This document shows positions 44,643 through 52,256 of a stretch of DNA of 64,000 nt, one piece after another. Made by a program: the position numbers and the translations under genes. Source of the DNA: Flavobacteriales bacterium (GTDB lineage: Bacteria > Bacteroidota > Bacteroidia > Flavobacteriales_F > PHOS-HE28); assembly GCA_016721005.1 (NCBI GenBank), contig JADKJM010000019.1:124001-188000 (forward strand). Reading direction: 5' to 3'. Numbering within the stretch: position 1 is the stretch's first letter; every line of letters starts with the position of its first letter. The notes under the pieces are model-generated. The model worked only from the letters and a program-made list of their open reading frames with translations. It did not search any database and was not told the origin of the DNA.

Positions 44643-47600
44643 ATGGCTTACGAGCACAGGGACATCGAGAAGAAGTGGCGTGAACGGTGGAAGGACCGCG
44701 GCACCTACCGCGTGGAGAACGACACGTCGAAGCCCAAGTACTACGTGCTCGACATGTTCCCCTACCCCAGTGGCGCGGGCCTGCACGTGGGCCATCCGCT
44801 CGGCTACATCGCCAGCGATATCGTGGCGCGGTACAAGCGGCACAGCGGCTTCAATGTGTTGCACCCGATGGGCTACGATTCCTTCGGCCTGCCTGCGGAA
44901 CAGTACGCCATCCAGACCGGCCAACATCCCGCGAAGACCACGGAGGTGAACATCGCGCGCTATCGCGAGCAGCTCGACAACATCGGTTTCAGTTTCGATT
45001 GGAGCCGCGAGGTGCGCACCAGCAACCCCGACTACTACAAGTGGACACAGTGGATCTTCCTCCAGCTCTTCGAGAGTTGGTACGATGCGAGGCAGGACAA
45101 GGCACGGCCGATCGCGGAGTTGATCGCGCGCTTCGAGGAACGCGGATGCATGGGGCAGGATGCGTCCATTCTTACCGGTGACGTGGAGGAGTTCGTCGGC
45201 GAGTTCTCCGCAGCGGAATGGAAGGCGTTTGAAGAACGGACCAAGCAGATGGTGCTGCAGCATTTCCGGCTCGCCTATCTCAGCGATGCATGGGTGAACT
45301 GGTGCCCGGCACTCGGCACCGTGCTCGCCAACGATGAAGTGAAGGACGGCGTGAGCGAACGCGGCGGACATCCCGTGGAGCGCAAACGCATGCCGCAGTG
45401 GAGCATGCGCATCACCGCCTACGCGCAACGCTTGCTTGATGGACTCGATGCGCTGGACTGGAGCACTTCCATGAAGGAAGCCCAGCGCAATTGGATCGGG
45501 CGAAGCGAGGGAGCGAGTGTGCGCTTCGAGATCAAGAGCGACCTCACCCCTAGCCCCTCTCCCGGGGAGAGGGGAACAATACCTGGCGACAACCGCTTTC
45601 GCGAGTCCGCGAACTCATTCATCTGGTCCAAGCTCATCGAACGGGCAAAGGACATGCGGCATAACCCGACGGAGGCCGAGGATCGCCTTTGGCAAGTGAT
45701 CCGCGGCAATGCCACCGGAGGTCGGATCCGTCGCCAACACATCATCGATGTGTTCATCGTGGATTTCGTTTCGCTCCCGAAGCAGTTGGTCATCGAAGTC
45801 GATGGCGACATCCATGATCTTCAGACGGAAGAGGATGCGCTGCGGACACTTCGTCTCGGCGAAGAAGGATTCAAGGTGATCCGCTTCAGAAATGAAGAAG
45901 TGCTGAACGATCCTCAGGAGGTCAAACGCAAGATCATCGAAGAGTTGAACGCACGACCCGACTTCAACAAGGATGATGTAGAACCGTCGGACGACGAGCA
46001 TTCCGCCCCTCTCCCCGGGAGAGGGGCCGGGGGTGAGGTCATTGAGGTCTTTACCACCCGACCCGACACCCTCTTCGGCGTCACCTTTCTGACCCTTGCG
46101 CCAGAGCACGACCTGGTTTCATCGCTCACCACCGATGATCGTCGCGCGGAAGTCGAAGCCTACGTGAAGACCGCGAGCAATCGCAGCGAACGCGAGCGCC
46201 AAGCTGAAGTGGACAAAGTGAGCGGCGTCTTCACCGGCAGTTACGCGAAGCATCCCTTCACCGGAGCCGACATTCCAGTGTGGGTCGGCGACTATGTGCT
46301 GGCCGGCTATGGAACCGGCGCGGTGATGGCCGTGCCCGGCGGCGACCAACGCGACTGGCGTTTCGCGAAGCATTTCGGACTGCCGATCATCGCGGTGACG
46401 GAAGGCGCCGATATCGAGAATGGCGCCGATGAGAGCAAGGAAGCCACGATCTGTAGCGAAGGTTTCCTCAAAGGATTGAAAGTGCCGGACGCAGTGCGGC
46501 GCGCGATCCAGGAATTGGAAAAGCTGAACGCCGGTGAAGGCCGCATCAACTTCCGCTTGCGCGATGCCGCTTTCGGTCGCCAGCGCTATTGGGGCGAGCC
46601 GATCCCGATCTACTACAAGGACGATATCCCCTATCCGCTTCCTGAAAGCGAACTGCCACTTGTGCTACCTGAAGTGGACAAGTTCCTCCCCACAGAAGAT
46701 GGCGAACCGCCGCTAGCCCGCGCGAAGAACTGGACCTACACCCCCCTCTCCCCGGGAGAGGGGTCGGGGGTGAGGTCGAGCTACCCATTGGAGACCACCA
46801 CCATGCCCGGTTGGGCCGGTAGCAGCTGGTACTTCCTGCGCTACATGGACCCGAAGAACGAAGGCCGCTTCGCATCGCCGGAGGCCATCAACTACTGGCA
46901 GCAGATCGACCTGTACATGGGCGGCGCCGAACACGCCACCGGTCATTTGCTCTACTTCCGCTTCTGGACCAAGTTCCTGCACGACCGCGGGTGGCTGCCC
47001 TTTGATGAGCCCGCGAAGAAGTTGGTGAATCAGGGGATGATACAGGGGGTGTCGCGAATCGCCTACAAAGCCACTAAGGACTTCTTCGCCTATGAGCTTC
47101 TCACGATGATCTTCTCGATGAGGTCTGCGCAAGACACAAGCGAACTCGTTTCGGTAGAGGACATACCCATTGTCCTCGTACCAGTAGAGTTGCGAAATCG
47201 AATTGTTCATGGAACACTCACTCCCCAAGAAGAAGCCACCATTGAATCGCAACTCCGTGACCTCACGAAAACGCTACAGGAAAAACAACCAAACCGTGCT
47301 GGGAAGGTTGTAAGTCCGGGGAATCATTCTTTTCCAGTGCACGTTGACATTAGTCTGGTCGATCCAAGTACAGGGGCTTTGGACATCCATCTCTTTCGGG
47401 AGTCCAGCCCCGAGAACTCAGGTGCCATCGTGCTTGGTGGTGGCACGTATTTCTGCCGACCGGAGGTCGAGAAGATGTCCAAGTCGAAACACAATGTGGT
47501 CAACCCCGACGACATCATCACGAAATACGGCGCCGACACCCTTCGCCTCTACGAGATGTTCCTCGGCCCCTTGGAACAGAGCAAGCCGTGGGACACGAAC

Positions 47601-48152
47601 GGCATTGAAGGCACGAGTCGTTTCCTGAAGAAATTCTGGAACCTGTTCTATGAAAGCGATGTCTTCAGCGTAAGCGACGTGGCGCCCACGAAAGAGGAGT
47701 TCAAAACACTGCACGCCACGCTGAAGAAAGTGACGGAGGACATTGAGAAGATGAGCTTCAACACCAGCGTGAGCCAGTTCATGATCGCGGTGAACGAACT
47801 CGCTGCGCTCAAGTGCCACAAGCGTGATGTCCTCGAACCGTTGACGGTCGCATTGGCGCCCTTCGCACCACACATTGCCGAGGAATTGTGGGAGAAGCTG
47901 GGGCATCCTACCAGCATCACCGTGGCGAAATGGCCCCAGTGGGATGCCCAATACCTCGTGGAGGACAATTTCAGCTATCCCATCAGCTTCAACGGAAAGA
48001 CCCGAATGCAGATGGAATTCCCCATCGCCTTGAGCAAAGAGGAAGTGGAGGCACGCGTGCTCGCCAACCCGGAAGTGCAACAGCGTCTGGAGGGCAAAGC
48101 GCCGAAGAAGGTGATCGTGGTGCCCAAGCGGATCGTGAACATCGTGGTATGA
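44643..48152 (+). CDS. leuS: Leucyl-tRNA synthetase with an in-frame DUF559 insertion
   Basis: LeuRS charges tRNA-Leu with leucine. HVGHPLGY (HIGH motif) is near residue 52, the CP1 editing-domain entry NWIGRSEGA near 285, the TTRPDTLFGVTF region after the insert, and the KMSKSKHN loop near 943. The protein is 1169 residues, against roughly 925 for Bacteroidota relatives. Three segments account for the surplus: residues about 300-466 (167 residues, a 501-bp inverted-repeat element encoding a DUF559 domain) between FEIKSD and IEVFTTRP; about 12 residues from a solo copy of the repeat near 703; and about 65 extra residues in a divergent segment near 800-905. All keep the frame. I chose the ATG at 44643 (MAYEHRDIEKKW), since the upstream frame only translates an inverted repeat. 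Whether the insert stays in the mature enzyme is unknown; it has no intein motifs. Confidence 0.95.
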   Translation: MAYEHRDIEKKWRERWKDRGTYRVENDTSKPKYYVLDMFPYPSGAGLHVGHPLGYIASDIVARYKRHSGFNVLHPMGYDSFGLPAEQYAIQTGQHPAKTTEVNIARYREQLDNIGFSFDWSREVRTSNPDYYKWTQWIFLQLFESWYDARQDKARPIAELIARFEERGCMGQDASILTGDVEEFVGEFSAAEWKAFEERTKQMVLQHFRLAYLSDAWVNWCPALGTVLANDEVKDGVSERGGHPVERKRMPQWSMRITAYAQRLLDGLDALDWSTSMKEAQRNWIGRSEGASVRFEIKSDLTPSPSPGERGTIPGDNRFRESANSFIWSKLIERAKDMRHNPTEAEDRLWQVIRGNATGGRIRRQHIIDVFIVDFVSLPKQLVIEVDGDIHDLQTEEDALRTLRLGEEGFKVIRFRNEEVLNDPQEVKRKIIEELNARPDFNKDDVEPSDDEHSAPLPGRGAGGEVIEVFTTRPDTLFGVTFLTLAPEHDLVSSLTTDDRRAEVEAYVKTASNRSERERQAEVDKVSGVFTGSYAKHPFTGADIPVWVGDYVLAGYGTGAVMAVPGGDQRDWRFAKHFGLPIIAVTEGADIENGADESKEATICSEGFLKGLKVPDAVRRAIQELEKLNAGEGRINFRLRDAAFGRQRYWGEPIPIYYKDDIPYPLPESELPLVLPEVDKFLPTEDGEPPLARAKNWTYTPLSPGEGSGVRSSYPLETTTMPGWAGSSWYFLRYMDPKNEGRFASPEAINYWQQIDLYMGGAEHATGHLLYFRFWTKFLHDRGWLPFDEPAKKLVNQGMIQGVSRIAYKATKDFFAYELLTMIFSMRSAQDTSELVSVEDIPIVLVPVELRNRIVHGTLTPQEEATIESQLRDLTKTLQEKQPNRAGKVVSPGNHSFPVHVDISLVDPSTGALDIHLFRESSPENSGAIVLGGGTYFCRPEVEKMSKSKHNVVNPDDIITKYGADTLRLYEMFLGPLEQSKPWDTNGIEGTSRFLKKFWNLFYESDVFSVSDVAPTKEEFKTLHATLKKVTEDIEKMSFNTSVSQFMIAVNELAALKCHKRDVLEPLTVALAPFAPHIAEELWEKLGHPTSITVAKWPQWDAQYLVEDNFSYPISFNGKTRMQMEFPIALSKEEVEARVLANPEVQQRLEGKAPKKVIVVPKRIVNIVV
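45540..46040 (+). mobile_element. 501-bp DUF559-bearing element with 35-bp terminal inverted repeats, inside leuS
   Basis: Terminal arms 45540-45574 and 46006-46040 are inverted copies, 33 of 35 bases matching. Each contains a near-perfect inner palindrome (cccctctccc/gggagagggg) and ends in gacctc. Total length 501 is exactly 167 codons, so leuS stays open. Between the arms lies a DUF559-type domain of about 115 residues (RAKDMRHNPTEAEDRLW, IRRQH, FIVDF, LVIEVDGDIH, VIRFRNEEVL). DUF559 has the restriction-endonuclease-like/Vsr fold. No separate start codon, transposase or target-site duplication is evident. The element has the look of a palindromic coding element carrying its own nuclease domain. 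Confidence 0.8.
46743..46777 (+). repeat. Solo copy of the 35-bp repeat, in frame inside leuS
   Basis: It matches the right arm of the DUF559 element at 34 of 35 bases and has the same orientation. It is translated in a different frame (TPLSPGEGSGVRS) from the right arm (APLPGRGAGGEV), between NWTY and the conserved YPLE-TTMPGWAGSSWY segment. Confidence 0.8.
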
Positions 48153-48176
48153 GAACGCTTCAGGCCATAGGCCGCA

Positions 48177-48262
48177 CGCTTCCCGCTCGTTGGCGGCTAC
48201 GCTTCGCGAGGATCCACCCGGAGCATGGTCGCCGAACCCATAGGACCAACGAGCGTGAAGCG
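48177..48262. repeat. Inverted repeat downstream of leuS
   Basis: Arms 48177-48193 (cgcttcccgctcgttgg) and 48246-48262 match at 16 of 17 bases around a 52-base loop, in the 173-bp gap between leuS and the next gene. It could end the leuS transcript or be another mobile intergenic word. Confidence 0.6.
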
Positions 48263-48325
48263 TTCCGCGTGCAGCCTTCCGTCTTTCGCTGCACTGATCG
48301 GCACCCCCTTTGCATTACGCAGGGC

Positions 48326-49147
48326 ATGGCACGCACTTCCACCTTCATCCTAGCGGGTATCGGCATCTTCACCATGGCCTTTGCGCAGAGCGATCGCCCG
48401 GCGGAACCCATCCCCGCAGCCAGCAACGAGGGCACCGCATTGCGGACCTTGTCGCAGGACGCTTTCCGCCCCGGCGAGAAGCTCACTTACATTGTCCACT
48501 ACGGCTGGGTGAACGCCGGGGAGGCCACCGTGGAACTGAAGGAGAGCGAGAACATCATGGGCCGCAAGGTGTGGCGCGCGATCGGTCGCGGTCGCAGCCT
48601 CGGTGCGTTCAACACCTTCTACAAAGTCGATGACAGGTACGAGACCTACTTCGATGCACAAGGTGTGTTCCCGTGGATGTTCATCCGTCGCGTGAGCGAA
48701 GGCGGCTACGATTTCAGCCAGGACTACATGTACAAGCAACACCGCCGCGAGGTGGTCACGCAGGAGAAGAAGACCTACACCGTGCCGCCAAGCGTGCAGG
48801 ACATGCTCAGCGCCTTCTACTACGCGCGCACCTTCGATTTCAGTCATGCGAAGCCGGGTGATGTCTACACGATCGACTGCTTCCTGGATGACGAGCTCTG
48901 GCCTTTGCGGATGAAATTCGTCGGCAAGGAGACCATCAAACTGCGCACAGGAAAGTACCGATGCCTGAAGTTCCAACCCGTGGTGCAGGAAGGTCGCATC
49001 TTCAAAGGCAACGACGACCTGAATGTGTGGATCACCGACGACGGCAACCGGATCCCGGTGCTGGCACAAGCCAAGGTGCTGGTCGGTTCGATCAAGATGG
49101 AGATCAGCGGGTACGAAGGACTGGCACACCCGATCGCCAAGCTCTGA
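48326..49147 (+). CDS. DUF3108 family exported protein
   Basis: A 273-residue exported protein: signal peptide ending AFAQ, then FRPGEKLTYIVHYGWVNAGEATVEL near residue 50, the opening strand of the DUF3108 fold, and later YRCLKFQPVV and DDLNVWITDDGNRIPVLAQ. It closes with VGSIKMEISGY. DUF3108 proteins are periplasmic beta-sandwich proteins of unknown function, widespread in Bacteroidota. It stands alone between leuS and an accessory stretch. Confidence 0.85.
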   Translation: MARTSTFILAGIGIFTMAFAQSDRPAEPIPAASNEGTALRTLSQDAFRPGEKLTYIVHYGWVNAGEATVELKESENIMGRKVWRAIGRGRSLGAFNTFYKVDDRYETYFDAQGVFPWMFIRRVSEGGYDFSQDYMYKQHRREVVTQEKKTYTVPPSVQDMLSAFYYARTFDFSHAKPGDVYTIDCFLDDELWPLRMKFVGKETIKLRTGKYRCLKFQPVVQEGRIFKGNDDLNVWITDDGNRIPVLAQAKVLVGSIKMEISGYEGLAHPIAKL

Positions 49148-49305
49148 CCTTGTGGATGTGAAGGCGATCCGATAGCGAAGCTGTAAGGCACCTGGATCCA
49201 GGAACACCGGACGCAACCTGGAAAAGGTGCTGCGGCATTAGCGTGAGTGGGATACGAAGCACCGCGCGTACATCCGCCATGGCGACACGGCTAAGAAGCC
49301 TGACG
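49148..49305. other. Intergenic region with no recognised feature
   Basis: No gene or strong hairpin is evident. The words near 49232-49275 (gcattagcgtgagtggga...) loosely echo the intergenic word at 52047-52112, but the match is too weak to call. Confidence 0.3.
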
Positions 49306-49464
49306 CTATGCCGCGAAGTCGGCTACGTTGATATGGTAGGCTGGATCGTCACGCACGGCCTCCCTCACCTGCTTGCCGATGAAGGCCTCGACGCTGGCGG
49401 TGGTCGCGTGGGTCTTGATGCGCTTGGGGGCACAGAAGAAAGGTAGTAGTAGCTTGTGCATCAT
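49306..49464 (-). CDS. Small or truncated protein, DUF1801-like N-terminus
   Basis: A 52-residue frame on the minus strand whose segment KTHATTASVEAFIGKQVREAV resembles the start of DUF1801 domains (usually about 110-140 residues), so this looks like the 5' stump of a longer gene. Its ATG overlaps the divergent lipoprotein start by two bases. A second, more decayed copy lies at about 50080-50135 with an in-frame stop. Probably a remnant. Confidence 0.35.
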   Translation of the reverse strand: MMHKLLLPFFCAPKRIKTHATTASVEAFIGKQVREAVRDDPAYHINVADFAA

Positions 49465-50059
49465 GAAATTGCCATGGGGATCCTTGACCGCCCTTGTCGC
49501 GTTGTGCGTTAGCTGTACGCCTCCGGCGGCAAGCCCGGAAGAACTTGCGGCCGCCTTGGGTACCGTGTCGTACGACCAGGATGTAATGGCCGACCTGTCG
49601 CGCTACGAAGCCTTAAACGAATTTCTGCAGGCGAATATCGATACGCTTATCACCACACGCGATGCGATGCACATGGTCACTTTCGTGCAGGGCAGCCGGG
49701 ATGGCCACAGAGACACCACGTATGCGGTACCGGTGGACTGTCACCTGTTCTTTGAGCAGAACGAACAGTACGACCTTCACACCGCACCAACCTTCCTCCG
49801 CAAGCAGCTCGATTCCTTGTACCATCAATTCTCCGCAAAGCGGATCAGCTCGTTCGAGGTTTGTTCGGAAGGACGGGTAGTGATCGGTATCCACACCGAT
49901 CACATTACGCAGACCTTGGAAGCGACACATGAACTTATCTGGGACCCGAATGGGCAACCGGACAGGCCCAGGACCAAAAGATATATCCTTGATAAGGATA
50001 CGCTGCTCCCTCCCGGCTGCATCTACCGCATCGGGCTGATCGAGGACCGCGGGTGGTAG
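49463..50059 (+). CDS. Lipoprotein of unknown function
   Basis: A 198-residue lipoprotein: signal peptide with lipobox CVSC (Cys18), then a mixed alpha/beta region with two further Cys (VDCHLFF, FEVCSEGR) and a C-terminal PPGCIYRIGL strand. No family recognised. It is flanked by two copies of a DUF1801-like fragment in the same orientation, which suggests local duplication around it. Confidence 0.6.
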   Translation: MKLPWGSLTALVALCVSCTPPAASPEELAAALGTVSYDQDVMADLSRYEALNEFLQANIDTLITTRDAMHMVTFVQGSRDGHRDTTYAVPVDCHLFFEQNEQYDLHTAPTFLRKQLDSLYHQFSAKRISSFEVCSEGRVVIGIHTDHITQTLEATHELIWDPNGQPDRPRTKRYILDKDTLLPPGCIYRIGLIEDRGW

Positions 50060-50079
50060 CCAGCTGCCGATGGTATAGA

Positions 50080-50140
50080 CGTTGGCGGTGGTGGCCTAGG
50101 TCTTGTTGGGCTTGGGGGGCATGAGAAGAAGATGAAGTTG
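50080..50140 (-). pseudogene. Second, decayed copy of the DUF1801-like fragment
   Basis: On the minus strand the translation LHLLLMPPKPNKT-stop-ATTANV parallels the 49306-49464 frame (MHKLLLPFF, APKRIKTHATTASV), but contains a TAG and loses similarity after about 25 codons. Confidence 0.4.
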
Positions 50141-50195
50141 CAACATGTATAGAAAGTGGCGCTTTTCTATACATGTTGGCGGAACATGTATAGAA
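50141..50195. repeat. Perfect 15-bp inverted repeat plus a third direct copy
   Basis: caacatgtatagaaa (50141-50155) and tttctatacatgttg (50164-50178) pair perfectly over 15 bases with an 8-base spacer, and aacatgtataga recurs at 50183-50194 in the left-arm orientation. The A/T-rich word stands out from its GC-rich surroundings. It could be a recombinase core site, an operator or a hairpin. Confidence 0.7.
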
Positions 50196-50199
50196 GAGT

Positions 50200-50615
50200 T
50201 GAAAGGGGGTGTACAACCTGTACCCACCCTTAGTCACAAAGGGGTTGGGAGAATTTGCCCCCTCATCCCGTTCCCAACTACCACCAGCCGCGACCCATGC
50301 CTTCGGCAGGCAGGCCCGTTGGGGTCGTTCATCCGCTCGACCGCGAAGCGGTCGCAGCGTGTTGCGATGCCACCCATTGTCATTACGACCCGCCGTACGG
50401 CGGGTCGCAGCCGGTGTTGGGATCGACATGGGTTAAGCCCGGATGGCACGGCTTGCTTTGGATACGGCGGAACACCGTGACGGGGAGTGCGGCAGGGTGG
50501 GTTGAACAAAATAGTGGTGCGGCGGTAATAGCTGAAGACCGAGATGCTGGCGATGGTTGTGTGTGGGTGCGGCCACCTAGCGAACTTTACGCGTTCCGGT
50601 AGCAAGCACATCGAC
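50200..50615. other. Non-coding stretch upstream of the ApeA-like gene
   Basis: About 420 bp without a convincing gene. It holds a perfect 20-base palindrome at 50387-50406 (gacccgccgt/acggcgggtc). No clear TAnnTTTG box is visible directly before the ATG at 50616. Confidence 0.4.
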
Positions 50616-52037
50616 ATGCGGAAGAATGTGGAGTACACAATTGTCAAGGGTAGACTGCACTATCATGACGATAGCACCGAGATCTCTTTTGCCCTCGTAT
50701 CGGAGGAGGATGGTCTCTACGCCGTCGAAGCCTTTTTGGTCGACGGGACTTTCTTCAAGTGGGGAGAGGCCCCGGAGATTCCAGTGTTCTGGGTAACGGG
50801 TACCACTGAGAAGGGGTATCTCATTGAAATCACGGACCTCTTTCTCAGCAGATACACTCCACATCACAACAATAAGATTGAGTTCATCTCGCACGGGCAC
50901 GTGAAGCTCACTCAGCCGGAGGAGGCAGAAGCGGACGTTCCGAAACGAACGGAACCGCGTCGCGCCAGAGTCTGGTATGTGGAGCTAGAGGGGCTCCGAA
51001 TCAAACACGCGGACTACACGCGCATCCACAAGGAGCGGCAGACTCCACACAGAGAACACTTTGACCCGACCCACTTCGACCATACGTCGTGCGCCATGAT
51101 GTTGAATCAGTTCTCGGACAACGGCAACGCTTTCTCCTTTGACATCATCGGAGGCATATCCGGCTCTCCTGTGTTATTGGAGTTCACCCATGCCTCCAAA
51201 AGCACACTGTACTGGGAGAATTATGTCAAGGTCCGAAACAACCTTGTCCATTTCCTCTCCTTTCTGAACGGAAGCAAAGTGGCGATCCGACGCGAATACA
51301 CAGGTGATGTCTACCGCCCGAGCGATTTAAGGCCCTGGTCGCAGGTCATGTACGTTCATTCATTCCGTCGTCTGGCAACCTCGGGACAGAGTGACTTCCT
51401 GCCGATCAACTACCATCATAGCTATACGCGGAGAGTCTTACAGAAAGCGATGTTCATGTGCTTCGACCGCTATTGCACGTTGGAAGCGGAGTTCGACTTG
51501 AACAAGACTATTGATGCCCTGCATGAATCGTGTGGCACCTCAATAGATGAAGGCTTCTACATTTTGGTCACAACCTTCGAAAAGCTGTCCTATCGGTTGG
51601 CGTTACGAGAGCCCAACCCACCGCCGCTGATGGAAGACACAGTCTTCAATCCAATCAAGGAAGAGCTTATGGATGTGCTCACCAGAAACAAGGGCGCAAT
51701 CAACCGACTTAATGGTAACGCTCATGCTACTCTAGCATCGAAGATTGGCAACCTGAACAATGAGCGAAAGGATACAGTGAGCCGGATGCATGCCCTTTTG
51801 AACCATGCTCACGTGCCGAGCTCGACCGAAGTGAAGGCGTTCGTGGAGACTCGTAGACATGCGTCGGTGCACGCGGGTGTCGTGGGCAAGGACGGAGACG
51901 AGGCTTATGAGAACTACCTCAAACTTGACAATATGGTCCGCGACATTCTTCTGAACATGTTAGGGTACGAGGGCATCCGACGCAGGCGGATAGAGTATTT
52001 CTCTTCTGCGGAACGAATACACAAGGAAGAGAGCTAA
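50616..52037 (+). CDS. Candidate ApeA-like HEPN protein (possible phage defence)
   Basis: A 473-residue cytoplasmic protein. The N-terminal half is beta-rich (GRLHYHDDSTEISFALVSEED, then YVELEGLRIKHADYT), like the N-terminal domains of ApeA-type proteins. The C-terminal half is helical and ends with ETRRHASVHAG near residue 410, an R-x(4-6)-H arrangement as in HEPN ribonuclease active sites, followed by a helix (YENYLKLDNMVRDILLNML) where HEPN domains end. ApeA proteins are HEPN abortive-infection factors. GC content is visibly lower than in neighbours and intergenic repeats bracket the gene, consistent with acquisition by transfer. Family assignment is by architecture and motif only. Confidence 0.5.
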   Translation: MRKNVEYTIVKGRLHYHDDSTEISFALVSEEDGLYAVEAFLVDGTFFKWGEAPEIPVFWVTGTTEKGYLIEITDLFLSRYTPHHNNKIEFISHGHVKLTQPEEAEADVPKRTEPRRARVWYVELEGLRIKHADYTRIHKERQTPHREHFDPTHFDHTSCAMMLNQFSDNGNAFSFDIIGGISGSPVLLEFTHASKSTLYWENYVKVRNNLVHFLSFLNGSKVAIRREYTGDVYRPSDLRPWSQVMYVHSFRRLATSGQSDFLPINYHHSYTRRVLQKAMFMCFDRYCTLEAEFDLNKTIDALHESCGTSIDEGFYILVTTFEKLSYRLALREPNPPPLMEDTVFNPIKEELMDVLTRNKGAINRLNGNAHATLASKIGNLNNERKDTVSRMHALLNHAHVPSSTEVKAFVETRRHASVHAGVVGKDGDEAYENYLKLDNMVRDILLNMLGYEGIRRRRIEYFSSAERIHKEES

Positions 52038-52046
52038 ACCGCATTC

Positions 52047-52112
52047 GCGTTAGGGACAGCAGCGGGTAGCCCACAGCCGACGAAGGAGGCGAGGACTACA
52101 AGCGAATGGCCC
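52047..52112 (+). repeat. Intergenic conserved-looking word (gcgttagggacagcagcggg)
   Basis: The stretch begins gcgttagggacagcagcggg and continues with tagccc and, later, gcgaatggccc. I recall closely similar intergenic words in other Bacteroidota genomes, where they may be structured RNA or repeats. No duplicate is present in this window. Confidence 0.3.
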
Positions 52113-52146
52113 TACGGCGAGTCTTCGAGCCGGAACGCCCCCCAAC

Positions 52147-52227
52147 AAGTCACAAGACACAAGATGCAAGCCTCAAGCTTCAAGGCCGAACACACCTTGA
52201 ACCGTTGAGTCTTGTGTCTTGCGACTT
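52147..52227. repeat. Inverted repeat before pepP
   Basis: Arms 52147-52164 (aagtcacaagacacaaga) and 52210-52227 match at 17 of 18 bases. An inner stem ttcaagg/ccttgaa lies in the loop. The right arm ends 17 bases before the pepP promoter box. Confidence 0.65.
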
Positions 52228-52244
52228 GAAGCTTCGCCCTCCGC

Positions 52245-52252
52245 TACCTTCG
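52245..52252 (+). promoter_or_regulatory. Promoter -7 box before pepP
   Basis: TACCTTCG ends 4 bases before the ATG at 52257, implying a leaderless mRNA. Confidence 0.5.
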
Positions 52253-52256
52253 CGCT

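Noticed and set aside
44459..45428. Extended N-terminus of ftsX reaching into leuS
   Set aside because: The open frame upstream of 44459 translates the antisense of leuS and an inverted repeat; the normal FtsX start and promoter box are at 44459-44474.
45540..46040. The leuS insert as an intein or group II intron
   Set aside because: No Cys/Ser start, no terminal His-Asn, no splicing blocks and no reverse transcriptase; the segment is only 167 codons with inverted-repeat ends.
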